In this document: positions 25,957 through 34,501 of the stretch, one piece after another
How the letters are laid out: every line of letters begins with the position of its first letter
How positions within the stretch are numbered: position 1 is the stretch's first letter
DNA from: JAJTHC01 sp044358835
GTDB taxonomy: Bacteria > Cyanobacteriota > Vampirovibrionia > Vampirovibrionales > JAJTHC01
Direction of reading: 5' to 3'
NCBI GenBank assembly: GCA_044358835.1
Contig: JBIKNF010000001.1
Span: 186,001 to 250,000, forward strand
Length of the DNA: 64,000 nucleotides
Made by a program: the position numbers and the translations under genes
Notes under the pieces: model-generated
Database searches by the model: none
Seen by the model: only the letters and a program-made list of their open reading frames with translations
What the model was told of the DNA's origin: nothing

Positions 25957-27366
25957 TTAGCCACGTGTTCGTTTTTCGCTACGCTCCCGTAAGAAAATAC
26001 GGATCGGGGTGCCTGTTAGCTCAATGGCTTCACGCAACTTGCGTTCGATGTATCGCTTGTACGTTTCCTTCATCAAAGAAGGATCGTTACAAAACAAAAC
26101 AAAGGTGGGGGGGCACGTCGACACTTGCGTCGCGTAAAGCACTCGCAATTTTTTGTTTTTCACCGTCGGGGGCAAGTTCTGACGCATCGCGTCTTGCAAG
26201 ACTTGGTTCAAGGTGCCTGTGCTGATGCGTCGCTGAGCGTTAGTGAAGCATTCTTGCGCCAGCTCTAACACTTTATGCACCCGTTGCTGTTCGGTGGCGG
26301 AAATAAAGACCATCGGGGCAAAGGCGATACTGGGGACATCTGCCAAAATCATTTTCTTGTATTTTTGCGTGGAACTCGGGGTTTTTTCAGGCACTAAATC
26401 CCACTTGTTAATGGCAATCACCAAGCCCTTACCCGCTTCGACCACTTTTTGCATGATGCGTTTGTCCTGTTCGGTGATGCCTTCTTCAGCATCGAGCAAC
26501 AAAACCCCCACATCGGCTTGGCGAATGGTGTCAACGGATCGATCCACACTAAAGAGTTCGACGCCATAATCGACTTTGGTTTTACGACGAATACCGGCGG
26601 TATCCACCAAAATAAAGGGCTTACCGTGAAAGTCAAAGGGAATGTCAATGGCATCTCGTGTCGTGCCTGAAATATCGCTAACAATGGTACGGTTATGCCC
26701 GACAATGGCGTTCAATAAGCTACTTTTACCCACGTTGGGGCGTCCGATTAAGGCGAGTCGCAAAGGTTGCTCAGTGCTTTCCATCAAGTACTGCCCCTTG
26801 TGTAGGGGAAATCGCTGAACACAGTCATCTAATAAATCCCCAACCGTAGTTGACCCTTGAATCGCCGAAATACCGAGGGGTTCTCCCAGCCCCAACTGGT
26901 AAAAATCAAAGGTCAGCGCGTTTTGTTCAATACGATCAATTTTATTGACGGCCACGATGCACGGCTTGCCAGATTGACGGATCCATTTGGCCAGACGCAG
27001 GTCATCATCCGTAATGCCTGTTTGGGCGTCTGTAAGGAAGATCAGCACATCCGCTTCTTCAATGGCGAGTTTGACTTGACTGTTAATGTAGGTGTGGAAA
27101 GGATCGTTGGCATCGATATGAACACCGCCTGTGTCCATCAGTAAAAAAGAGGTGCCACACCATTCGACAGGGTGGTAGGAACGATCGCGGGTGACCCCTG
27201 GTTGATCGTCTACAATGGTTTTTCGTCCGCCCAGCAGACGGTTAATTAAGGTGGATTTACCCACATTGGGACGCCCCACCACCGCTAAAACAGGCAGTTT
27301 AGAAGGGTCGTAATAATCCAGCGTAAAGCCTTTTTCTTGTTGTTTTTGAAAATCTGTTTTTGCCAT
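25957..27366 (-). CDS. der: Ribosome-assembly GTPase Der (EngA)
   Basis: GTPase with two consecutive G domains that acts in maturation of the 50S subunit. The first G domain has GRPNVGKSTLINRLLG (near residue 33), DQPGVTRD, DTGG and NKID; the second has GRPNVGKSSLLNAIVG (near 209), DISGTTRDAID, DTAGI and NKWD. The last ~90 residues are the KH-like domain that contacts rRNA, rich in basic residues. At 469 residues it is full length. It appears to be a single-gene unit; the gene upstream ends 103 bases away. Confidence 0.97.
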   Translation of the reverse strand: MAKTDFQKQQEKGFTLDYYDPSKLPVLAVVGRPNVGKSTLINRLLGGRKTIVDDQPGVTRDRSYHPVEWCGTSFLLMDTGGVHIDANDPFHTYINSQVKLAIEEADVLIFLTDAQTGITDDDLRLAKWIRQSGKPCIVAVNKIDRIEQNALTFDFYQLGLGEPLGISAIQGSTTVGDLLDDCVQRFPLHKGQYLMESTEQPLRLALIGRPNVGKSSLLNAIVGHNRTIVSDISGTTRDAIDIPFDFHGKPFILVDTAGIRRKTKVDYGVELFSVDRSVDTIRQADVGVLLLDAEEGITEQDKRIMQKVVEAGKGLVIAINKWDLVPEKTPSSTQKYKKMILADVPSIAFAPMVFISATEQQRVHKVLELAQECFTNAQRRISTGTLNQVLQDAMRQNLPPTVKNKKLRVLYATQVSTCPPTFVLFCNDPSLMKETYKRYIERKLREAIELTGTPIRIFLRERSEKRTRG

Positions 27367-27468
27367 GCATCCACGCCTTTTTTTAGACTGTTGAGTAAAG
27401 GAATGTTTCTACCTTAACAGAAACATGCCATTCATGCAGACTTTCCCATTTCAAGTGTTACACAAGCG

Positions 27469-28395
27469 TTAGGCGAGATTTTTAACGGCATAGAGTTGAG
27501 CTGGGCGATGAAACCCTTCCATCTTCGTTTCGCCTTCCAGCTCTTGCACGGTGTCGAGGGTCAAAATTTTCTTGCGGAAGTTACGTTTATCAAGCTTTTT
27601 GCCCAAAATGGTTTCGTAAATCCGTTGAAGTTCCGTCAACGTAAACTTTTCACTTAATAATTGAAACGCCAAGCCTGAAATATCTAAGCGTTCACGCAGG
27701 CGGTTAATGGCAACATCCACAATAATGCGGTGGTCAAACGCCAACGGCGGCAAGTTGCCCACCTCAAACCAGCGGGTTTCTTCATTGGCGTGAACGTCCA
27801 ACTGCAAGCGATGCGAGGCCACAAGCGCAATATAGGCGACCGTAATGACTCGAGATCGTGGATCGCGACGCGGTTCGCCAAAGGTAGACAGCTGTTCTAG
27901 GTAGATTTCCTTCACCCCTGTTCGGTCAAACAAGCGACGGTTGGCGGCTTCATCGAGCGTTTCCCCGATGTTCATAAACCCCCCTGGTATCGACCACATA
28001 TTGTGATACGGTTCGGCCTTACGTTGCACCAGTAGGATCTTCAATTTGCCGTCGCAAATGGTGAACACGTTGACATCCACGGTGAGCAAGGGTTTTTCAT
28101 ATTGCTTAATGCGAGAATCGGAACGAAAGTTTTGCTGACTTTCACGCACCGATTCCAAGAAAGACGCCCCTTGCCTAGGAGGCAGTGTGGGTATGGCTTG
28201 AGGCAAAGACGCTTGAGGCGTGTCTATTTTTGAATCGGCTTGGCGTTTTTGTTCAGTGGGTGAAACCGCTGATCGCCCTCCTTTTTGCACAGGGGCTTCG
28301 GGGGATTTGGGCGGAGAAGGACCAGGGCTATGCACTTTGTGGGGCCCAGACGCGACAGGCGTCTGTTGAGGCGGGGTAGGAGAAGCGTCAGGCAT
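27469..28395 (-). CDS. NrtR-like Nudix regulator with a proline-rich N-terminal extension
   Basis: A 308-residue protein. Residues ~1-95 are Pro/Ser/Gln-rich and probably disordered. Then comes a Nudix domain (LTVDVNVFTICDGKLKILLV, NMWSIPGGFMNIGETLDEAA) and a C-terminal winged helix (FTLTELQRIYETILGKKLDK, NFRKKIL). This Nudix plus winged-helix order is that of NrtR, the regulator of NAD synthesis genes that senses ADP-ribose. The Nudix box reads RRLFDRTG where catalytic enzymes have REUXEEXG, so hydrolysis is probably lost, as in NrtR. A 12-bp palindrome lies 40 bases upstream, placed for autoregulation. The ATG at 28395 has a weak binding site; a TTG at 28410 is possible. Confidence 0.8.
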   Translation of the reverse strand: MPDASPTPPQQTPVASGPHKVHSPGPSPPKSPEAPVQKGGRSAVSPTEQKRQADSKIDTPQASLPQAIPTLPPRQGASFLESVRESQQNFRSDSRIKQYEKPLLTVDVNVFTICDGKLKILLVQRKAEPYHNMWSIPGGFMNIGETLDEAANRRLFDRTGVKEIYLEQLSTFGEPRRDPRSRVITVAYIALVASHRLQLDVHANEETRWFEVGNLPPLAFDHRIIVDVAINRLRERLDISGLAFQLLSEKFTLTELQRIYETILGKKLDKRNFRKKILTLDTVQELEGETKMEGFHRPAQLYAVKNLA

Positions 28396-28435
28396 GTGGG
28401 GGATTCTCAAAGACTACGTGTATGATTACACCCCT

Positions 28436-28447
28436 TAGTGTACACTA
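28436..28447. promoter_or_regulatory. 12-bp palindrome, candidate NrtR-type operator
   Basis: TAGTGTACACTA is a perfect palindrome upstream of the Nudix-regulator gene, overlapped on the plus strand by a TATAAA -10-like box. Its place suggests autoregulation; its link to the protein is inferred. Confidence 0.45.
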
Positions 28448-28516
28448 TAAAATCTGATTTAGCAAGGCTTTTCAATAGGTTTAGCGCTTTTTCTAGCGAG
28501 ATTTATCTAACGCATC

Positions 28517-28681
28517 ATGTTCGACAGCCCTGTAAAACCTCTTCGTACTAACTTCAGCAAACACAATCCATACGTTGAAAGCAACCCCTATTTTAAATCC
28601 CCAAACGGGTTCCCCCTAAGACGCTTTGCCTTCGGGCCACAAACGGTAGCCGCCGCCGTATATGGTTTCAATATATTTTAA
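28517..28681 (+). CDS. Possible 54-residue Phe/Pro/Asn-rich protein
   Basis: An open frame of 54 codons, starting MFDSPVKPLRTNFSKHNPYV, that overlaps the end of the response-regulator gene by 66 bases on the other strand. A TATAAA box lies about 70 bases upstream. I see no good ribosome binding site. The composition (N-P-Y, N-P-Y-F, F-A-F-G) resembles other small proteins and tails in this window, which is the main reason to list it. It may be chance. Confidence 0.3.
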   Translation: MFDSPVKPLRTNFSKHNPYVESNPYFKSPNGFPLRRFAFGPQTVAAAVYGFNIF

Positions 28682-29326
28682 ATCAGGCGAGATTTTTTCA
28701 AGCTTAACTCGCAAGTGGCGAATGTGAACCCGCAAGGTTTCCACATCATCATCAGGGTTATAACCCCATACTTCTTGCAACAGCTTACCTAGGGCAATCG
28801 TTTGCCCATGATTTTGAATCAAGGCATTTAAAATCTCATATTCAGTAGGCGTAAGCTTTACAATGGTGTCTTGCACCTTGACTTCTAGGCTGTCTGCAAT
28901 CAAGGTGAAATGCCCGACGGATAAAAGTTCTTGAGCGGCACTGGAAGGCATCGCTGCTTTCGTGCGACGCAACAAAGCCCTTACACGAACCAACAATTCG
29001 GGGATTTCAAAGGGTTTGACCAAGTAATCATCCGCACCAGAATCAAAGCCTTTGAGCTTGTCATCCATATCACCCAAGGCGGTGAGCATCAAAACAGGCG
29101 TGTCTTTCAAATCAGGATGCTTACGTAAACGCTGGCAGACGGTGTAGCCATCCACATTCGGCATCATTAAATCCAACACAATGAGATGCGGTAAGTCTTG
29201 TTGAGCAATGGCAAAGCCTTGCAAACCGTCAGGGGCTGTCAACACTTCGTGTGCCTGCATTTCAAGGTTGATTTTAACCAATTCAACGATGGCGGGATTG
29301 TCATCTACAACGAGTATTTTTGCCAT
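28616..29326 (-). CDS. OmpR/PhoB-family response regulator
   Basis: A 236-residue two-component regulator. The receiver domain (1-120) has the acidic pair in VVDDN, the phospho-acceptor Asp52 in VLDLMMP, a conserved Thr in MLTAL and Lys in DDYLVKPF. The C-terminal winged helix (about 135-230) has LTPTEYEILNALIQNHG and VDETLRVHIRHLRVKLE-like text ending in the wing IYGGGYRL. This is the architecture of PhoB and cyanobacterial RpaA/RpaB. AAGGAAG lies before the ATG. No histidine kinase is nearby, so its partner is elsewhere. Its target genes cannot be named. Confidence 0.92.
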   Translation of the reverse strand: MAKILVVDDNPAIVELVKINLEMQAHEVLTAPDGLQGFAIAQQDLPHLIVLDLMMPNVDGYTVCQRLRKHPDLKDTPVLMLTALGDMDDKLKGFDSGADDYLVKPFEIPELLVRVRALLRRTKAAMPSSAAQELLSVGHFTLIADSLEVKVQDTIVKLTPTEYEILNALIQNHGQTIALGKLLQEVWGYNPDDDVETLRVHIRHLRVKLEKISPDLKYIETIYGGGYRLWPEGKAS

Positions 29327-29383
29327 GGGTGTTTACTTCCTTTTTTAAATGCGGGTCACTTTCTAGTAAGGCCTGTGGTGAGG

Positions 29384-30745
29384 CTATTTGACAAGATCTT
29401 TGCTGGCTGGAGGGTGGGCTTGCTTCGCTGAAGGAACAACCGCCCCTTTTGAAGTCGCTGGGCTTGCAGGGACTTCACTTTTCACCACAGAAGGCTTGGC
29501 TTGTAAAGCATTTTCAACGGCTTGCACAGGCTTTACAGGCACGTTCGTTAAACTAATGTGAAACTCCTGCTGAATGACTTCAAGAGCCTTGGCCAGCTGG
29601 GGATCCCACTTGGCTTGGGCATCTTCTTTCTTGAAGCTGACTTCATAGTCTGGGGTGATGCCTTTTTTGTGAATGTCCGTGTCATTAGGGGTTAAGTACC
29701 GTTGGCTGGTGACGTTGAAGCCTGCTCCATCGCTTAAAGGGTTGATTTCTTGAACCAATCCTTTGCCAAAGCTTTTTTTGCCGACTAAAATAGCACGTTG
29801 ATGATCTTTAAGTGCACCAGCTAAAATTTCACTGGCACTGGCGGAACCTTCGTCAATTAAAACGACCAAAGGCTGTGCGCTGAGTTGATCCGCTGTAGCA
29901 CGGGTAATGACTTTATAGCCATTGCGATCTACAGTCGAAACAATGCCCCCGCCTTTTAGAAAGAAATCGGCAATAAAAATAGCATTGGTCAATAACCCAC
30001 CGGGGTTCGAACGCAAATCAAGAATGAGGGCTTGTTTGTCGGCGTATTTAAGCAAGACGTCTTTTAGTTCAGCAGAAGCGGTTTTGCTCATAAAGGTGGA
30101 CAGTTTAACGTAACCCACTTCAGGGGGAACGTTTACTTCAAACGGCGGGGTGAGGCTCACCGATTTTAAGGCAATTTCATCTCGCATAACGGTAAAAGAA
30201 AGTTCTTGATTGTTACGTAGCACGCCAATTTTGACATAGGTGCCTTTGTCGCCCCGAATGAGTTTGGCGCCGTCTTTAATGGAAAGGCCTTTAGTGGGTT
30301 TGCCGTCAATACTAATGATTTCATCGCCTGATTTAAGGCCCGCTTTTTCGGCGGGGGTGCCTTCCATCGGAGCAATGACCACGATTCTATCGTCTTTGAC
30401 CCCAATTTGAATGCCAATGCCAAACAACTTGGCTTGAATGTTACGGGTTTCTTCGCTGAATTCTTCGGGTTGTAAAAAGCGTGTGTAGCGATCCCCCAGA
30501 CTGGCAGTCATCGTTTCAATGGCGATATAGGCATCTTCTTGGGTCTTGAGTTGCTCATCGTAGCGATGGCGCCAAATGCGCCAATCCTGATTGTTTTTGG
30601 TTTCATCCACATAGCGGTTGTTGACAATGAGCCACACTTCTTCGTAGAGCCCTTGAGGGGTGGCGGCAAAGGCGGGGACGTTAAGCATCAAAGAAACGGC
30701 ACAAAATGCCACAAAGAAACGAATATAACGTGAAAACGGGGGCAT
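29384..30745 (-). CDS. ctpA: C-terminal processing protease (S41, CtpA/Prc family)
   Basis: Exported serine protease that trims or degrades envelope proteins by their C-termini. A signal peptide spans residues 1-28 (ending AFA-AT). A PDZ domain lies at about 100-180 (GIGIQIGVKDDRIVVIAPME, GLKSGDEIISIDGK). The catalytic domain has DLRSNPGGLL near 243, nucleophile Ser303 in GSASASEI, and general base Lys328 or its neighbour in KKSFGKGLVQE, the Ser-Lys dyad of the family. The last ~55 residues are a Lys/Pro/Ala-rich tail. It lies 57 bases upstream of the response regulator on the same strand, so they may be co-transcribed. Confidence 0.92.
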   Translation of the reverse strand: MPPFSRYIRFFVAFCAVSLMLNVPAFAATPQGLYEEVWLIVNNRYVDETKNNQDWRIWRHRYDEQLKTQEDAYIAIETMTASLGDRYTRFLQPEEFSEETRNIQAKLFGIGIQIGVKDDRIVVIAPMEGTPAEKAGLKSGDEIISIDGKPTKGLSIKDGAKLIRGDKGTYVKIGVLRNNQELSFTVMRDEIALKSVSLTPPFEVNVPPEVGYVKLSTFMSKTASAELKDVLLKYADKQALILDLRSNPGGLLTNAIFIADFFLKGGGIVSTVDRNGYKVITRATADQLSAQPLVVLIDEGSASASEILAGALKDHQRAILVGKKSFGKGLVQEINPLSDGAGFNVTSQRYLTPNDTDIHKKGITPDYEVSFKKEDAQAKWDPQLAKALEVIQQEFHISLTNVPVKPVQAVENALQAKPSVVKSEVPASPATSKGAVVPSAKQAHPPASKDLVK

Positions 30746-30855
30746 GTAGGTGACTCTCTTCTCTCATCACAAAAACGGACTATACGCTTTATTGTAGCAA
30801 AGAATCGTGGTTTTAGACTAGTCTTTCTTGAAAAGTCCTTCTTTTTCGCTCGAAT

Positions 30856-30881
30856 ACAGTACTTTTTTAACTGCTTAAGAA
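30856..30881. repeat. Direct repeat copy 1 (ACAGTACT ... CTGCTTAAGAA)
   Basis: ACAGTACT, a short variable spacer and CTGCTTAAGAA; the same arrangement recurs at 30934-30958 with one base less. Both copies lie in the gap between ctpA and the FAS1 gene. Confidence 0.7.
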
Positions 30882-30933
30882 CAGGAGGCAAGCCTTTTAG
30901 GTCTTCGGGATCAATTTTTTTTAAAAAGCCAAA

Positions 30934-30968
30934 ACAGTACTCCTGATCTGCTTAAGAAGTACTGTTCT
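30934..30968 (-). terminator. Terminator-like hairpin after the FAS1 gene, with direct repeat copy 2
   Basis: CAGTACT (30935-30941) pairs with AGTACTG (30958-30964). Read on the minus strand, the hairpin is followed by TTTTGGCTTTTT, fitting termination of the gene that ends at 31011. Confidence 0.6.
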
Positions 30969-31010
30969 GTAACGTTGTTATTTTTTCCTGCGCAAAAGAG
31001 ATCCGTTCTT

Positions 31011-32165
31011 TTACATGAGCAGTGGAAGCCCATACACAGTAGGAGCGCTTAACAAGCTCGCCACATCCAAACCAGGAGGAATCAATACCTCATCAATCGT
31101 GATGATTTTTGATCCATTGGCTGTTTCTACAGGGTTTGATGCCTTGATAACTTGACGCCCATTGACGACAACCGTTTGACCATTTTGGGCTCTGGCCAGT
31201 TGGGTTTGATCCGTTTCTAAAAGGGAGTCAAAAGCGCCGTTTTTCAGTTTAGTCGCACTCACGTGATATTGAAGAATTTGTTGTAAAGCACTTTTGTTTT
31301 CAGGTTTAAGTAAAGCTTCCAACAATTTAGGATCCAACTTCTTAAAAGCCGCTTCACTCGGGGCTAAAATGGTTACAGGTTTCTTCGCGTTTTCAAGATC
31401 CGCAACCGCTCCGCCCAAATCCGCTGCCTTAACCGCTGCAAATAAGGTCCCTAAGTTTTTATTGGTACTTAAAAATGAAACGGCACTCTTTTTGTCTGCA
31501 TTTAAGGCATTTACATCAAACTCAGGTGGAATAAGTACTTGATCAACAGGAATAATGGTGCTACGGTTTGAAGCCACAACGGGCTTAGAACCCTTAATGT
31601 TTTGGGCGCCATTTTTTATAGAAATTTTTCCGTTTACATTTGAAATCACGGCATCATCTTGATTATTACTCAACAAAGAATCAAACCCAATTTTGCCCGA
31701 CTGTTGAGCCAAAGGAAACTTCATGCCACTGACATGGTATTGTAATACCTGCTGTAAGAACGCTTTATTTTCTGGCTTAAGAAGTGATTGGAGCAACGCG
31801 CCATCTAATTTCGCAAATGCCTCATTTGTGGGGGCCAGCACCGTGATGGGGGTTTTGACTTCAAGTGCTTTTAAGGTTTCGACTAAACCCGCTGAACCCA
31901 AGGCGGTGGTCAACGTGTTAAAATCTTTGTTAGCAATTAGAGCATTGACCCCTTCTGGTTGACGAATAGGAGGGGTAGGTTTAGTGTAGACGTTACCCCA
32001 AGAACCAACAGGTGGAAACGACGACGGAAAATTGCTGGCAGAAGAGGCCAAGCCGTATGGTTTTGATGGCAGAGGGTAGGAAGATGAAGAAGTGTTGTAA
32101 GCAAAACCAGCCACATTGGGCCTTGAAGCGGAATACAGTGGTTGAGGGAAACCTAAATTAATCAT
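31011..32165 (-). CDS. Double FAS1 (fasciclin) domain protein
   Basis: A 384-residue protein with two FAS1 domains in tandem, at about residues 80-215 and 225-370. Each shows the family's order: an FNTLTTAL/LGTLFAAV helix, the signature TVLAPTNEAFAKLD (or TILAPSEAAFKKLD), LQQVLQYHVS, and the closing strand VDQVLIPP or IDEVLIPP. FAS1 domains are usually secreted adhesion modules. Here no signal peptide is visible; the first 75 residues are Ser/Pro/Tyr/Phe-rich (for example GFAYNTSSSSYPLPSKP). Either export is by another route or the tail itself is a signal. The binding site GAGAG is weak. It has its own terminator. Confidence 0.88.
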   Translation of the reverse strand: MINLGFPQPLYSASRPNVAGFAYNTSSSSYPLPSKPYGLASSASNFPSSFPPVGSWGNVYTKPTPPIRQPEGVNALIANKDFNTLTTALGSAGLVETLKALEVKTPITVLAPTNEAFAKLDGALLQSLLKPENKAFLQQVLQYHVSGMKFPLAQQSGKIGFDSLLSNNQDDAVISNVNGKISIKNGAQNIKGSKPVVASNRSTIIPVDQVLIPPEFDVNALNADKKSAVSFLSTNKNLGTLFAAVKAADLGGAVADLENAKKPVTILAPSEAAFKKLDPKLLEALLKPENKSALQQILQYHVSATKLKNGAFDSLLETDQTQLARAQNGQTVVVNGRQVIKASNPVETANGSKIITIDEVLIPPGLDVASLLSAPTVYGLPLLM

Positions 32166-32458
32166 AATTCAACTCTCTTTCAATAATTTATATGTCGAAA
32201 ATACCTTATACCTAATGCTGATCAATTGAACCTGCTAGGTTCTTTGGGGTTGATTGAAGGGTTAAGAAATACTTAACATTTTAATAAAGATTTTTGCGGG
32301 TGAATAAGTGCGGACTTGTTACATTGCGTTACATTGAACGTTGTCCATCCACAGGTTTAGTCCTCTTGCCGGATGAAGCCCCCCCTCTTCACGCGTCATA
32401 CTAAAAGCCGAGACTGGTTTGATTTGATTAACCACACACAGAGAGAGAGACCTTGTAC

Positions 32459-33277
32459 ATGATTCCATTTGCCTTTGTGCTCAGACGTCGTCAAGACGTC
32501 GTCTTACCCACCCTACTTCTGATTGCTTTGACGGTGGCGGTGGTTCCGTTTGCTTTTGGCCTAACTGTTGTAGAAAGTGCGGTTTTAGCAACTGTGCTTG
32601 TGGCCTTGCCTTTATGGACGTTTTGTAGCCCCAAGACCGCTTTAGAAGGAGAATCCGTATGGCAAAGCTTAGCCGCCTACGATGAAACCACCCCTTCTAG
32701 CCAACGGCTATTAGAAGCGATTGATGAATTGGAATATACCGCCACGTTTGCTCGTAAAAATGGCATGGTGGCCCTTGAAAAGCATTTGCCTCGTTTGAAT
32801 TATAGCCACGCCTATTTAAAAAAGTGCATGAACTACCTGCTAGATGCTAAAACCGAAGGCGACTTGCGTCAATTTTGCCAACTTCAAGAAAAGGCCTTTC
32901 ACGCAGAAGAAACCTTGCTGTTAAACACGGTATTTACAAGCGTGCAACAGTTCTTACCTGTGGCTTGTTTCGTCAATGTGTTGGCGGTACTGCTTGCCTT
33001 AAAAGGCGTTTTGACGCCTGATCTGGCGGGGGCATCTCTTTTGATGAGCCTTTACGCGTGGGCCAGTACCCGTGCGATCTGGATGCCTTTACTCGAGCAG
33101 TTTGAACGACATAATCAAGACGACCAACAACTACGAAACATGATTCAAGAAGGCTTGCAAGGCGTGTGGAAGCAGGTGCATCCCCAAGCGTTGCGACGCA
33201 ACTTAGAAGCGTATTTACCCACGTATGAAGAGGCTCAGGGGCCTTTGCTTCACCCGCACGAGTTGACCCCTTACTAA
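32459..33277 (+). CDS. Membrane protein of unknown function
   Basis: A 272-residue protein I do not recognise. Two hydrophobic segments at residues 15-55 and two more around 165-210 are separated by a helical, charged domain of about 110 residues, and a charged C-terminal ~55 residues follow. It has the look of a small integral membrane protein with cytosolic helical parts, such as a bestrophin-like or DUF protein, but no motif confirms this. The ATG at 32459 follows a purine-rich GAGAGAGAG stretch; a TTG two codons earlier is possible. The 293-base gap upstream shows no other gene. The next small gene follows after 36 bases. Confidence 0.6.
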   Translation: MIPFAFVLRRRQDVVLPTLLLIALTVAVVPFAFGLTVVESAVLATVLVALPLWTFCSPKTALEGESVWQSLAAYDETTPSSQRLLEAIDELEYTATFARKNGMVALEKHLPRLNYSHAYLKKCMNYLLDAKTEGDLRQFCQLQEKAFHAEETLLLNTVFTSVQQFLPVACFVNVLAVLLALKGVLTPDLAGASLLMSLYAWASTRAIWMPLLEQFERHNQDDQQLRNMIQEGLQGVWKQVHPQALRRNLEAYLPTYEEAQGPLLHPHELTPY

Positions 33278-33313
33278 GTCAAGAAAGCTAAATCCAGAAA
33301 GAATCCCCCTCAC

Positions 33314-33508
33314 ATGTTTCAACCCCATCACTTACAATACCCCCCAATGCCCTACAATAGCAAGCGTCCTCACGCATCTAATTACAAAAGTTTAGTCATC
33401 GCTCAGGACTACTCCCCCGCCTACGCCAATAAGAGCCTTCACCAGTGGACGGCGTTTACCTTTACCTTGTGGGCGCTTGCCACCCTTTTGAGTATTTGGA
33501 AAGCCTAA
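33314..33508 (+). CDS. Small protein with one C-terminal membrane segment
   Basis: A 64-residue protein. The first 40 residues are rich in Pro, Tyr, His and Asn (MFQPHHLQYPPMPYNSKRP), probably disordered. The last 21 are hydrophobic (TAFTFTLWALATLLSIW), so it would be tail-anchored. It begins 36 bases after the preceding membrane protein on the same strand and may share its transcript. The ribosome binding site is poor (GAAAG). Confidence 0.5.
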   Translation: MFQPHHLQYPPMPYNSKRPHASNYKSLVIAQDYSPAYANKSLHQWTAFTFTLWALATLLSIWKA

Positions 33509-33632
33509 ACCGCTTGGTGGAAATATCACCGTTCTTAATACTGTCGTTCCTGTAAATGGGTTAAGCTGAAGTTACCCTGATTTTAATCTATATGCCGAGA
33601 GAGAATCGCCTCTAAACTAAAGGATCCCCGTG

Positions 33633-34427
33633 ATGATGATGGCCAAGCCTATTAAGCCTAAATCTTCCAAACCGCTTGCCAAAACTGAAGAGTCGGGTTC
33701 TTCTGAAGAAAGCGTTCCCAAGGCAGCCAGTAAAAAAGATTCCCCACCTCTACTTTCTAAAGGACTTACCATGTTTCAAACGATTATTTTAGCCGTTGTG
33801 ATTTTAATTACCAGTGTTGTGGGTCCTGCCGCGACCTTATATTTTTTAGGCCCGACTTTACTTGCTCCCATGATTCAAAAGGCCCTGCCTGCTTCAACCG
33901 GTGAAGAAGGCGAAGAAGGTGAAAAGCCTGAAGGCGAAGAAGGCGAAGAAGGGAAGAAACCAGAAGCCCCTAAAGTGCCGAGTCTTGGATTGAATCTACC
34001 GATGGAAGAGTTTATTGTGAGTCTTAAAACCAGCCAAGCCAGTAAAAGTACGCAATTCCTTAAAGCAAAAATGAGTTTAGCCATTGCGGTGCCTGAAGCC
34101 GAAGATTGTAACGCCCCAATAGAAGAAGCCGGCAAAACTGAAGCCAAAGCCGAAGGCGGTGAACATGGCGGTGAAGGCGGAGGCGAAGCCAAAGACGCGA
34201 TGAGCGCTTGTAATGAAGCCTTTGTCAAGAAGATGGACCCTTATGTGCCGACTTTGAGAGATATTGTGAATACCGCTTTAATGAAGCGTAATGCCCAACA
34301 AATCGCCACCCTTGAAGGGCAAGAAGATTTTAAGGATGAATTGGTCGGTGAAATGAATGCGGTGTTGAGCAATCATGGGTACACGGTGCAACGCATTAAC
34401 TTGCAAGACTTTATTATTCAACGCTAA
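33633..34427 (+). CDS. fliL: Flagellar basal-body protein FliL
   Basis: Inner-membrane protein that surrounds the stators of the flagellar motor. Of its 264 residues, ~45 are a cytoplasmic basic/Ser-rich leader, followed by one membrane helix (TIILAVVILITSVVGPAATL). The FliL domain starts near residue 130 (LNLPMEEFIVSLKTS, QFLKAKMSLAIAV) and ends with TLRDIVNTALMKRNAQQIAT and VQRINLQDFIIQ, typical of the C-terminus. Two insertions are unusual: a Glu/Gly repeat (GEEGEEG) just after the membrane helix, and a Glu/Gly/Ala stretch between two cysteines in the domain. It heads the fliL-fliM-fliY cluster. ATG at 33633 follows AAAGGA at a good distance; three ATG codons occur in a row. Confidence 0.85.
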   Translation: MMMAKPIKPKSSKPLAKTEESGSSEESVPKAASKKDSPPLLSKGLTMFQTIILAVVILITSVVGPAATLYFLGPTLLAPMIQKALPASTGEEGEEGEKPEGEEGEEGKKPEAPKVPSLGLNLPMEEFIVSLKTSQASKSTQFLKAKMSLAIAVPEAEDCNAPIEEAGKTEAKAEGGEHGGEGGGEAKDAMSACNEAFVKKMDPYVPTLRDIVNTALMKRNAQQIATLEGQEDFKDELVGEMNAVLSNHGYTVQRINLQDFIIQR

Positions 34428-34501
34428 GCATGAAGATCCTCAGCCTTTCAATTTTTGGACGATGACTTAAAAAACGCATTTAAATAAGGACAATGCCTTA
34501 C

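Noticed and set aside
30855..30965. LexA-type operator suggested by AGTACT repeats
   Set aside because: Cyanobacterial-type LexA sites need a GTAC...GTWC pair at set spacing, and the neighbouring genes are not SOS genes.
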